From: Hoplostethus atlanticus | Lineage: Eukaryota > Chordata > Actinopteri > Trachichthyiformes > Trachichthyidae | Assembly (NCBI GenBank): GCA_034670405.1 | Contig: JAXDDX010000001.1 | Coordinates: 7,180,001 to 7,244,000 of the forward strand | Direction of reading: 5' to 3' | Length of the DNA: 64,000 bases | Position numbers and translations under genes: made by a program | The notes under the pieces: generated by a model | What the model was told of the DNA's origin: nothing | Database searches by the model: none | The model's input: the letters and a program-made list of their open reading frames with translations, nothing else | Part shown: positions 35,907 through 48,100 of the stretch, piece after piece | Layout: every line of letters begins with the position of its first letter | Numbering within the stretch: the stretch's first letter is position 1

Positions 35907-38900
35907 TTATATCCTGCTAACTGGGCTGATTTGCCTTTGGTCACCTTCTGCGGCAGAGCCAACTGAAAGATAGTTGCTCCCTAGTTCCTTGCTTTCTTCT
36001 AGGTGTGTGTTGTGGCTACTAAAGGCAACCTGCCTCTGTGGGGATCGACGTGTCATATGTAAAGATGAGTGCCTTAGAGAGCCTGTAAGGGACGTGTTGT
36101 TTTCTAACTCGGTCTGTATGTTCTTACTTCGACAGAATCTCTTGAGGCTATGATGAAATTGAATGGTGAACAGGCCATAAGTGATGGGATCGAGACAGGC
36201 GTTAAAGAGCCCAAAGATAAACAGCATGTGAGTCAGTGAATGAGAGACAGTCTCCTCCATTTCTTCAGGGAAAAGCCAATACCACAGCCCCAGCAGGTAG
36301 TATGGGGTCCAGCAGATGATGAACGATGTCACGATAACGATGCTCATCTTCAGAGTTCTCATCCGAGCTTTAGGAATGTTGTTGTGGGAGCGGCGGAGAT
36401 GCACCTCTCTTGACAGCACTGGAATATAAATAAGCATTATCTTCACCACCTGCCAGTCAAATACCGTCATGAGAACATGTAAAATCTTATTTCCACTGCA
36501 TAATGCAAAGACAAGATGCCACTTACAATTGCCCCGAGCCATGCGGCTGGATATCTCAACAAGGATTTGTGTGTAACAGAAGATCATGATGACCAGCGGG
36601 AGGAGGAAGAGGCACACAAAGGTGAACATGTTATAGACAGTCTCCTGCCAGTGCTTGACAAAACTCCCACGGGTGGTGCACTGGGTAAAATTCTCCGGAA
36701 CTGTGATGGTCACATTGTGAAATATAAACATCTGTATGAAAACACAAGCATAGTTATACTTAGCTATGACTCTAAATCACATTAACAGACTAAATGTACG
36801 TATAATTCTATCCATAGTTGAATTATTAAAGAACAAAATCCAAACCAGGATTAGTCATGACAATCTTTCCTCACAAAGTCCCCTTATAAAAGCCTTATGA
36901 TGAGCCAGCAGAGGAATATTGTCTTAGTAGCTCAGGAATATGGAAGTAGATAGTTAGATATTAAATAGGAGTAGGATTGGACACACACACCCCCCACCCC
37001 TCCACACACACACAACACCCCCCTAAAGACACACACACCCTCCCCCTTTTGTTTTATCATCAATATGTGCAATAAACCTGTACAATATGAATGCATACAC
37101 ACATGCTCATTTATTGATTTGTATATCTATATATATTGAGTCAAATTCCTTGTATGTGCGAATGTACTTGGCCAATACATTTGATTCTGAAAACATACAG
37201 CAGCTTTCAATGCTTCCTGTACTGTGAAAAATTTAATCATATTGGATATTGTACAGTACTGAAACAGCCAGGTACGTATGTCCTTGCCATTTGTAAAGAA
37301 GGGACATGCATATCTAATAGATCTAATAGATGAGGTAATTCTAGTTATTACTTTTCATTGTAAACAACTTAAACAGCCTTTGTCTGTGTCAATGTAAGAT
37401 AAAATTATCTCAAAGAAAATACATTTATATGGGTGAGTCAGTAATTGCAATTCTTGCCATTAATTGAAGCAAGTCCACAAGGAAATATTCCCAGTTTTTT
37501 TTGTGATGTGCTTATCTTAATTTGGTGTCTAATTGCATTTTGTTAAAAAAACAAAAACTAAAAAACAACAGCAATTCAGTATTCAGCCAACATTTAAAGA
37601 GTTTTCCCACGATAGTGTTGCCATTCCCTTTCATAAGCCTTAGCATGTTAATGAGAAAAATAAGAATCTTTAACGATAATAAACAAGGAACAAACTGAGT
37701 TGTTAAAGTAATGTGCCACCCTCAATACACAAAATGTAAGATGTGAGTGTCAATACAATTGTATCAATCCACATGGTATTTTCATATAAGCGTATTTTAC
37801 AACTTGCTACTCTTATTACTAAATAATCCTTTAAAATGGGTTTTGCAGGGCCTTAACCTCAGATCGGCTTCATGGTCTGAAGAGACATGGTATCATTTAA
37901 GCCAGTGGTGTCCAATCATGTGCCATGGAGGGCCGAGAGTATGCAGGTTTTCACTCCAACCAAAGACTACACCAGGTGATTTCACTGATTAGTCCCTCCT
38001 CTCTGGTTGAAGGTGTGTTAATCAGTGACATCACCTGGTGTAGTCTTTGGTTGGTGAAAACCTGCATACTCTCGGCCCTCCATGGCACATGATTGGACAC
38101 CACTGATTTAAGCTTTGGCCTGAACCCCAGTGCTGTACATGTCAAGGGAGAGACTCAAACAAGTATGTATCGCTACTTGCTATTTCTCTTTGTCAAGACA
38201 TTTACTGCAGTTTATTTAAAGCTAAACACATTCTGCTAGCAGTGAAGATGAATGGATAAGGAGAGATGTATGACATTAACGCATGAGGCACAGAACATCG
38301 TCCCAGATATTCATGTACACGTTCACTTAATGACTAAGGCACCTTTTTATACAGTATTTTAGCAAATACATATCAAAATCCTGAAATGAAGTCATGAAAT
38401 TTACAGTACATATTTTTCAAAAGAAGAGAATAAATATGCCAGTCAACTGGTTGAATAACCAATCACGCAGCCCTCAGGTCAGCCCTGTCAAACAGGTACA
38501 AGAAATCTGTTTTGGTCAAGCTGTTCGCATTTAAGCTCTTTGGACTCTAACACATTTATCCATATTTAGCAATCAAACATAGGACATAGATTTAAATTAT
38601 AATGTTTTTTTATTGATGTCTGTGAAGATTTTCTAGTGGAAAAAAATTGATTTTCACTCTCAGCATGTCTTCCAGTTCCAATTCTTAATGGCCAACAGTA
38701 TTGGGTGAATTCATCCTGATCACGTGGGAAGGATGGCTGAGGGACTGTTGTGTGTACTTTTGTGATTCCAAATACAGTGGGTGGACAAAATAACAGAAAC
38801 ACCCTATGAAGAATAACTTTAACTTTGAAGTAACCAATTACAAAGGGATAATCACAATTACAAAGGCAGCTACACGGTTGAATCATACTGTGTCAAATGC

Positions 38901-41900
38901 CAATTAGTAGTAGGTGTTACCTTTAAAAGAGGTCTGATAATCACCACTTTTATATCTGAGTCTTCAAAGCAATATGAGGCAACTAAGAGAGTTCCAGACA
39001 CCAAACTGTTGCCTGGATTGCAGACGCATCAACCACAATATCTGCAAAATTATCTGTTGTGGAGACGGGGGGGGGAAGTCACAAAAATTATAACATATGT
39101 CTATACAAACTGCATGGGCAAATAGTAATGGTGGTTAAAGTTCACCAACTGGGTTAGATGGACAGTTGCTAAACACCACAAAACAACACCTCTGTGACAC
39201 AGTCTCAACAAAAGCTGTACATCATGAGCATGACAACACTAGTGTTTATGGCAGAGCTGCCATTTGGAAATTGGTAAACACAAAGACGTAACCTGGTGTA
39301 AGGACACAACACCTGGAGCTCTAAGCAATGGAAATGGCCTGATGAGTCAACAGCGATTTTTCAAAGGATGCTTTCAACTCACCATTGTGCGTGGACCTCG
39401 TGAGTCTGCAGAACCAGGCACAGTGCTTTACAAAGAGGGACTGAAAAGATTGTGCAACAGAAAAACGTTTGCCTAAATGTACATGGACCACTATGACAGG
39501 TTGGTCGATATACCCCGGCGCGCTGACCCTGCTCCAAAGCCGCTGCGGCTTCCTTTAAAAGCTCGGCAACTGACTTTGCCATTACTTGCTAGGCTTTCTG
39601 CTTTCACGCTCTATGGCTTTCTGCTTCCCACTTCACAGGTCACGGCCATTAACATATATTTACAGGTTGGTAAACTTGAAAACGAAAAAGCAAAGTGGGA
39701 AATGAAAACTGAATGCACAGAGATGGCGCTAATGGCAGTTTGCTCATTTGCCTCTCCATTTTGACAGACAGCACGTGTTGAAAATTAAATCGCAAAGCGG
39801 GACTTTGTTATTGATTTATCCATTTTGTGTTTTTGTTTGCATTTTGGATGTACAGCAAACCTTATTATAAAAAGAAAAGTCAAAGTAATATTGTATTTTG
39901 GTTTTATTTTTGACACTCATTATGCATAGAGATTGCAAAGCCAAAGTAAAGCTTGAATTTTCTTTTTCCCCATTAGGCTTTTTCCATTTTAGTTATGGCA
40001 GTGAAATACCAAGATGATGAAGAAAATGAAATGACAAAAAGAATATATTTTTATATTTGTCAGAAAAGACTTTCATTTTGTTGTTTTAAATTTTAAAATT
40101 GCCAAGAATATCCTCCCATACAGATGAACACAGAAACGCATGTATTTTTGTTGTAAACGATGACAGGTAACAGGTGGAGGAAGCGAGCTAGCCATTTGCC
40201 ATGTAACAGAAAATGAGCTAGCTTTCAATCGTTAATCACTAAAATGACACTTGGTTCTTCAAAGCCTAAGTTTGCTACACTTGTCAACAGACATCTGAAG
40301 TTCTAGCTACAGAGCTAGGTAGCCAGCTAGCTAATGCCATAGAAAGGTTGCTTGGCTAACGTTGACAGGCGCGATATCAAGGCAGATATTTCGGTGAGTA
40401 TTCAGAGATAATTTAACATCGCAAAACATAGCTAAAGTTAGCTACGGCCATGCTGGAGTGTAGAGTGCAATGGAGATTTCATCCTTTAAAGAACAGTCTT
40501 TCCTTCTTGAAGAATGGTCCAGTATCCCACCACACACAGTTCAGGACATGTTCTAATACTGGTGTTCTGAAGGCAAAGGGTGGCCCTACTTCTTATTAGG
40601 TACTTGTGGTAGAAATTATGTCTATATCTCGTGTCTTATGTCTTATTCACTATATCCCAACCATTCTGAGTAATATGACTGTGTTGTACCCATCTCTAGT
40701 GCTAGTATGAGGTGATCCTAACTGTAGCATTACTGTGAGGCCATAATGTTACTGTCATTTTGTCCACCCCCTGTATGTCTAATATGTGAGTCGTGCACCA
40801 CCCACTAGGGAATCCAATCTGATTACTGAGAGGTGCCTCAATTGTACTCAGCATTTCAGACCCAGTCAAGGACTGTTCTCAATTTCTAATACAGATCTGC
40901 TGTTTAGCACTACAGTGATCAGGGCCTTGTGATCTTTCAGGGGGGGAAAAATCAACCAAACGTTTGACAATCCTTCGTTCTTAGAGTCTGACTTAAATTA
41001 TTACAGTTGAAAACAAGACCTTATTATGATGTTGTCTTTTAGGTGAACCTGAAAATGTCCAATAACTCCATAATTCAGATTCGGTGAATCTGCTGGGGGG
41101 GTTTATATGACACAAAAGGTTGTTTTACCTTGATTACTTGAATACTGTTTTATCATGTTACCTTCACAGGCTTAAGCAATAATTGGATTAACCTTTAGCT
41201 CCCTTTCAACAAAATTAACAAGCTATGTACAATAGTACATGTGGTCCTCAGGTCCGGACTTCTGATTTAGACCTGGATGCCAGGTGAATGCAATTAACTA
41301 CATGGTAGGATAGAAAACCAGCAGTTCTCTAGACCCCGAGGACCGGATTTGAGGACCACTGGGTTAAAACATTGTCATTGAGTTTTAAGCCGCTCTCTTC
41401 TGAACTCTTCTCAAATATCTGAACAAGTTTTATTCATAAGCTTTCACAAAAAGCCACTAAATAGTGATGTGAAAGTTGTACAGCCCACAGCTTCAGTCAT
41501 ATTTTATGGAGTAATACGAGTAGAGTAACATAAGGTATACTGGTGTTGAAAGTCCCTTTGATGTGATACCCAGAAATTCAGTTTAGGAGAACACCAAATT
41601 GCTTTCAAAAACACCCTTACCTGAGGGAGAGAGAGGATCACACTCATCGTCCAAGCCACAGTCAACATGATTTTGCTCTTCCTTTTGGCCTCACTGATGC
41701 CCAACGGATTAAGGATAGCAGACTTTCTATCCAAGCTAATGACTACAGTCACAAAAGCACAGGAATACATCGCTACCAGTTTCATAAACATCAGCACCCT
41801 GCAGGCAACGTCTCCCGCTAGCCACTGAACTGTGATGTTCCAGACAGCATCAACAGGCATTACAATGAAAGTCACCAACAGGTCTGCCACAGTGAGGTTC

Positions 41901-42136
41901 ATTATGAGTATCCTAACATGGGACTTGCGCTTGCCACCGTTCCCAGCAGCCCACAGTACAGCCAAGTTGCATACAGCTGACACTGCACAGAGAGTGAAGG
42001 TGATAATGACTCTGACTTTGGCTGCTGTGGAGAACGTGGGCAGCTGGGGCATGTCTCCGCTTGTGCTCTTGTTGCAGATTGAGGTGGGTCCCTCGGAGCT
42101 GCCATTCAAGGTTTGCTCCGTCATTTGATGGAACAT
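35907..42136 (-). CDS. gnrhr: Gonadotropin-releasing hormone receptor, three coding exons
   Basis: Coding exons are 41621-42136, 36527-36731 and 35907-36418 (1,233 nt, 410 residues). Junctions are CAG|GTAAGG, ATACAG|ATG, AATT|GTAAGT and TTCCAG|TG, all in phase. It is a plasma-membrane class A GPCR that binds the decapeptide GnRH and classically signals through Gq. The extracellular tail has sequons at Asn11 and Asn22. TM1 is about 43-64. TM2 carries NLTVADLLV (Asp85). The ECL1/ECL2 cysteines are Cys112 and Cys190. TM3 ends SLDRKSAILNPL, the GnRH-receptor form of DRY. TM6 has CWTPYYLLG, and TM7 has DPITYG (Asp317). Asp in both TM2 and TM7 and a roughly 80-residue Ser/Thr-rich tail are the non-mammalian pattern. 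The start is Met1 at 42136; Met5 (42124) is equally possible. Which teleost paralogue this is cannot be fixed here. Confidence 0.95.
36419..36526 (-). other. gnrhr intron 2, 108 nt, stop-free and in frame
   Basis: The intron runs from GTAAGTGG to TATATTCCAG on the minus strand. Its length is exactly 36 codons and it has no in-frame stop, so the reading frame is open from exon 2 through to exon 3. If retained, it would add 36 residues to intracellular loop 3, between RMARGN and LSREVHLRR. Consensus-quality splice sites and the family alignment argue that it is normally spliced. Confidence 0.9.
36980..37040. repeat. C/A-rich low-complexity tract
   Basis: Interrupted (CA)n and C-runs (ACACACACACCCCCCACCCC and similar) in gnrhr intron 1, about 250 bp from exon 2. 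Confidence 0.85.
37895..38113. mobile_element. Palindromic hAT miniature element with 8-bp target duplication
   Basis: The element is 37903-38105 (203 bp), starting CAGTGGTGTCCAATCATGTG and ending in its reverse complement. The two arms (about 90 bp each) are almost perfect inverted copies, so the whole element can fold on itself. It is bounded by identical octamers ATTTAAGC at 37895-37902 and 38106-38113. An 8-bp duplication and a CAGNGG-type end are diagnostic of hAT. It lies in intron 1 of gnrhr and encodes nothing. Confidence 0.95.
38775..40773. mobile_element. Decayed Tc1-type transposon in gnrhr intron 1
   Basis: The ends CAGTGGGTGGACAAAATAAC (38775) and, reversed, CAGGGGGTGGACAAAATGAC (40773) are inverted repeats, and each is flanked outside by TA, the Tc1/mariner target. 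Plus-strand relics of transposase are visible at 39190-39300 (HSLNKSC, VYGRAAIWKL-like text in broken frames). From about 39490 to 40450 the interior differs in composition: a GC-rich start, then CTAGC-rich sequence. It may itself be a second, nested insertion that I could not delimit. Confidence 0.75.
41238..41361. mobile_element. Degenerate hAT-like miniature element
   Basis: TGGTCCTCAGGTCCGG (left) and CAGTGGTCCTCAAATCCGG (right, reversed) form imperfect inverted ends about 120 bp apart, 260 bp downstream of gnrhr exon 1 on the minus strand. There is no clear target duplication. Confidence 0.5.
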
Positions 42137-45100
42137 AATCAACACTGGAGTCTGAAGCTTTCACTTAAATCCAGGCAGCACAGGATAGGAAATACTCCTG
42201 ATTCCTATTCTTTGTCTTTTTTTTTTTCCTATCAGTATTTCCACTGGATCTTCAGATGCAGATTAAGCTGTAGGAAGAAAATCTAAGAAAAGAAAGTGAT
42301 TAAAGATGTGCTTTGCAATCAAGAGTTTGAAATAGCCCAAAAGGCGCCTGAAATCCTTGATTGACACCGGTGTAATTGAGGTTCATGTGATTTTCATCAG
42401 TGATATCAGTGATTTTATGCATGCAGTAGAAACACAGGGCAGACATGGCTACGTCATTTAAACAGCTCACTAGAAATTCCTGATACATGTACTGTAACTG
42501 TTTTGATTTTGACTGACTTTTGTTAAATTATTCGGACACAATCAGTGACCAATGCCTTTTTACAGACAACACTTTAAGGCACTCCATACAGCTCTTACCT
42601 ACTATGCAATAACAGCCAAAGTAATCACAGAAACAGTGATAGATTTATGGCGTGACCACGGAGAAATAATATAAAAACATCAAGTATATGCCACCCACCC
42701 TTCGATCTCTGGTACTATATTGCTAAATTTGATAAACCACTTACAGGGATATAAAAAAAAAAAAAACTTGATTATCCTCCAAGCACCTGTTGTTTCGCTT
42801 CTTCTAAACCTGTTCCCGTCTTTTTTTATGAAGAAAAAAAATCAGGGTTCCTTCTAATTGGGCATTTGTCTCATTATTTTTCCCAGGGACAGAAGAAACA
42901 TAAGATGAGTCACCAACCTGTAATATCAAAATTATTGGCAATTGCCGACGCAGAAAAAACATATCTTACCTGCAGTTAGGAACGGGTGCTGAAAGTGAGC
43001 GCTAATGGGCTTTCACTGAGCGTTTTCCTACTGAATTTCAGGCGGCAGGTCCGGCAGATCTGAGCGTTCACTGCAGCTGTTGCTTCAGTCCACTTCATTC
43101 CTTTGCTCTGACGCGCAACATGATTGGCAGTAAGAAGCTGCAGGCGACAATATCTAGTATAGGCTTGGGTGATTCGTCTAAATCAGGGATTCCTATACTT
43201 CATTGATGTCAACGAGCCCTAAATCCCTAAACAGGGATCTGTTAAACCGCAAGGAGATTTGTTTTCTATTAGATGTGATTTAGTTCAGAGTCTATAGGTG
43301 GGGGAATAACAGCGGAGAGAGAAACCGCTGATCAGGATGATAATCATTCATATATTCTGTTCTCTTATTGGGCTAACTTGTAGTAAAGAAAATAATAATA
43401 AAATGTGACTACTTGTTATTTTACCCAGGGAGCCCCGGGAGCACCCTCAAGTGCCAATCATGATATTCCTTTCTCTGTTTTTTTTATTTCTCATGACTTT
43501 TCTTTGAATTGACCACCTGCAGCAAGATATTTCACATAAGACTGGGGTAACCAGAAATAGATCCCCAATTCACTCGTTGGTGGTTTACTGGGAATTCAAA
43601 GCTTCTTGCAGAATTGTTGTTAGGAGTTTTACAGTGAGATTTTGTTTGCACCTGCTGATTGCAGATTATCAAGAGTGGTAAGGAAGGGAAACAAAATAAA
43701 ACTGTTAATTGAGTAAACTTGGGATTCTTAAAAAAGAAGAAACATAATAATAACTTTTAGGTCACTTGGAGTAAAACCCTGTAACTGAAGAGCTGATCGC
43801 TGAATCAGATCATTATTTTTCCCTCCAGCATCTCCAGTTTTCTGGCACACTATTTGACTGCTATGTTCACTCTAATTATCCCCAGCAAACTTTATTTTAG
43901 TAATTTCCAGCTTTACTCTCAGCTCCAAAACAGTTTTGTTTCAGCAGTGGCCTATATTGTGTTTACACAGCCTCTAATCTTGTAGGATTTTACTGTTAAG
44001 AGTAAGCAATACTGTCTTTGAAGGATTCACCTTTACAAATGCAATGTCCCTGCTACCCTCCAGAAAAAAGGCCATGGTCTGCTCATCCTTTGATTTATTT
44101 GGCAAATAGGTCATCTGTCAGAGCCACTCTTGCTCTGCACTGAAATGTGTGATTGTGTGCCAGATATATCTATATAGATATAGAGATAGATATAGATATA
44201 TCTCACAGTACCCAAATGTAATATGAACTCACAATGATAGTCAAAAATAGCCGTACTGACAGTCAACCTCAAACTCAGAGTCTTTCATTTGTGTGTGGAT
44301 TTATTGACTCTTGAAAGCACAGCCATTGGGAACTATCAATACTAATACTAATAATTGAACATGTATGGGGAATGTGGAAAATAATGAACAAATAACTGAA
44401 CACTCTAACAAGATGGTTTAGCGTGGAGGAGTTTGTATTGGGAACAGATGGCGCCTTGATGATAGTAGATAAATCCTTATTGATCTAAAAATAGCAAGTG
44501 AAGAAAAACAAGTGAGCTAAAAGGCCCTAGATGACTCTCTTTTAGAATATCGTTCTACTGGAAAAAACAGTAAATTGCTCTCCACGCAGTGTGATGCCAG
44601 CACTGAGGCAGGTAATTCTTGTTTGTAACACAAAAGAGTATCCAATACGGATCCTGTCATTTGCCCCCTGGATTTGGTGGGATTTGTGTGTGAGTTAACC
44701 CTTCCTTCCAAGCCATGAATTCATCTAGTGTAGGTCCTGAAATATTATATTCACAATGAAAGAGAGAGAGAGGAAGATGGAGGGAGGTAAGCAGAGAGAG
44801 CAAGAGAAATTATCCACAATTTCATGCATCTTACATTTTTCACTCTCAATGAGCCCGTTCTCTCTGTCCAAAAATGTGTATGGTAAGCTTGAGTCCTTTC
44901 AAAGACAGAATGATCCTAGCCATGGGGCAGGGCATATATTATCAGTGCAATTTCAGCATTGCACCAGTCAACAGAAATATAACAATTTGCTTTAAGGCAC
45001 TTGAATATCCAGCCAGATGGCTGTATACATCAAGTTGGTTACATAGAGTATTTTTAATTTGAAAATAATGTATCTATCCAATATATGGTTTAGTTAAGTG

Positions 45101-48100
45101 TTGCACCTCTTAACTACGACCTTCTATCAACCACACAGTCTCAGACATGACATCATGAATGAGAAAATAATGTCATATTCACTTTTCAGGTGCATAACTG
45201 AAAGAGAATAAATAATACTATATAACAGTCACATTTAAGCAATGTGACTGTTAAAATTAAAAAGTTATGTTGATAGACATTTTGTTGATTCTAAGGAAAT
45301 TAGATAGATCTGTGCAGCGCAATAGTAGTGCTTTTGCAATATCCTTACATAAATATGGCTTGCATGTCATATTTCATGTGTAGATCAACTCAATTTAGTT
45401 CCACTTGTTCCACCTTCAGGCAGCTGGCTTAAGTGTAGTCCCATTTTACAACCGCAGTATGTTTGCCTGATTATCACATCTGATATGTCACATTTTCTGG
45501 CAATCTGTCTTCCGACTATGCCATCTCCTTCAAATGTATTGCTAGGCTGCCTTACCTGTATGCCTATTTTTCTGATATTATTTCCTTGAAAACAGCTTCT
45601 AAATACACATTTCTGATGAGTTTCAAGAGAAGAATTCTGTTTTCTACAGTTAACTTGAAAACTGCAACAGAAGGATGCTGCAGACTCTGAAGTATAGATG
45701 ATGATTTAGATGATTAGATAGATACTTCATTCCCCCGTGGGAGGCTCATTGAACTCATTGACGAGTATTCAGATAGAACAAGAACAAATTAGATAAATGA
45801 ATTACTCATGCATGTAATGTCTGATCACCTCCCTAATATTGAGTTATGGCAATGCTAGCCTTGTGGCATGGGACATCATTCACACACAATCCGCTGACAG
45901 ATGGATACACTGTTGCCATTAAAGAACATACAATTGGCAATGATATTCAGATATCCTGTGGTGTTTAAACTGCCCCAGTTTGATCAAGAGGCTAATGTGT
46001 GTCATGAAAACATCTCCTCACCATCATACCACCACCACCAGCCTGCACTGTGGACACATTGCACATTGGATGTGTGTCTTGAGTTTCTCTATTCCCTCAT
46101 CCTCGTATTTGTGTCAAACAGCATCAATTCATCAGATGCTTTTCCAATCTTCCATTATGTTCATTCTCACTGAAACCACAGTTTATTATCCTTTGGTGCA
46201 ACAAGTGACATTCTGTGTGGTCATACACATTCATGTTGTTTTATGGGGCTTTTGGCACCACTGGATGGTCATATGACTAACTGCCCCTTATATTGCTCTG
46301 CAAAGTCTCAGCTGCAAAGTTTCAGCCTACTTTACTTGGTAAATTAGTTGTTTTCAACCACAATATTGACTTGAATTTCAGGTAACATTTTTTTTTTGCA
46401 AAATGGATATACAGCATTTTGGGTTTTTTTGAGAATGGAAAGATTTACTTAGATATCCTGGAGGCTTATATAATTTAAGTTCAGGCTTAAATTCTTACTG
46501 CCAGATGGTGCTAATTTCAATTCTGCAACTACAGTCAAAATGCTGCCTTTGCTCTGTCAGCCTAAAACTTCAGCCAACAACAGGCAGAGCATTGGAAACT
46601 GAAAATGCCTAGTGCACTTACACAATGCAATTCGTTTTTTACATTCTCTATATTCAGTAGTTGAATTGGCAAGGCTGCCTAAACGTATTAGGATACTAAG
46701 AAAGACAAAATCTTTGCTGACTGTAATAGGCACAATCGCCAAACAACTCTGGTAATGCTAGAGGTTTTCCAAGGTCTGAGTTCTAATATTTTTCTCTGTA
46801 GTTCAATGATGCACAGACATCCTACCAGAGAAATGGGCCCATTCTATTCAGAGAACACATGCTGTATCCATGGTATCTAGATGCAAGCAAACTGGTGTGA
46901 GTAATACAGTGAAGAATGCGATGAATCTCAGCAAATGATCTGTCAGGGTTTTGTCACAACAACCTTTAATCCTCAAGATATTGAAGGCCATGGAGTTTTT
47001 AGATGTGGTGATGGGGTATAATTTGAAAATAAACACTACATTTTGAATGCAACAATGTGCTGCATGAACCCAAACTGCTTCTGTAGTACAATATACCCCA
47101 CAGAACATCCTTGAGCCACAAAACATTGCACAAAGTTCATTTCTTTTTACATGCAGTGAGGTTGTGCTGAGCAACTTGAAAGGGGCATTCACAATGGTAA
47201 CATACAGTATATACCATTAATATGATAGTAACACTATGTGATGTACACGACCTGCATCGCAGGTAGTTTATTCATCATTGTGTTTAACCTGTACTTACAA
47301 GGATAAAGTGGATGTTAAAGCTGTTCATGTGCTTCATGTGCTTGCCTTGAGTTAATATAATTTTAATCAGTATTCTGATTCTGATTAATATTACATAAAA
47401 TAAGCATCTCAGGATGTCTCAGGATTTATTTATGATATCGTGCAACAGCCTTGATACACATCTTGAGAGAGCTGAACTTGAATTTGAGTTGAAAGTCTTA
47501 TGACATTGCTTGCACTGTATTAAGGCGTTGTCAATGATGTGTCTCAAGACGTCTCAAAACACAGTGACGGCAGGTATGAAATGCAGAATCTATTTTTTTG
47601 GTACTTTTGTGATAATAATATAATTTCAGTTTGTTATTATACTGTCTTATAAAGGTTGCCTGGACACTGTCATTGAACCGTATTTCCATTGTGATTCAAT
47701 CCGTGATAAAAAACAAATGGGCTCGGTGAGTTTATTTTCTTCTTCATTAAGATGCATTTCAATAGCATTTCCCATCTTTCCATGTCAAAGAGTGCAATTA
47801 ATATTTGCGTCATCAAAGAGTAAAAGGTGTCTCTCTTTGTGGCTGCCTAGTTTCCACATCCGCTGTATGCAGACTAACATTCAGTACGCTCTGAAATCCT
47901 CGAGATCAGAAGGAAATCAGAAGGAACCCACTGAAATGGCGTATTGTGTTTACCACTCTTATAAATGAAGAGTTAGATGGTTTCTCACGTGTATGGTGTT
48001 GCATCACTATAGAATTAAAGAAGATAGGTGACCTCTACTGTTTTGGTGCTGAAGGTCGTCATACCTGAAGTGATACAGTGCTGTATATTCATGATGGCGG

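Noticed and set aside
36419..36526. Treating 35907-36731 as one uninterrupted exon
   Set aside because: The middle 108 nt have strong GTAAGT and TTCCAG splice signals, and the encoded residues do not fit GnRH receptors, whereas the spliced protein aligns cleanly.
44162..44202. Self-complementary AT tract as a structured RNA
   Set aside because: It consists of AGATAT-type simple sequence and its pairing is explained by low complexity.
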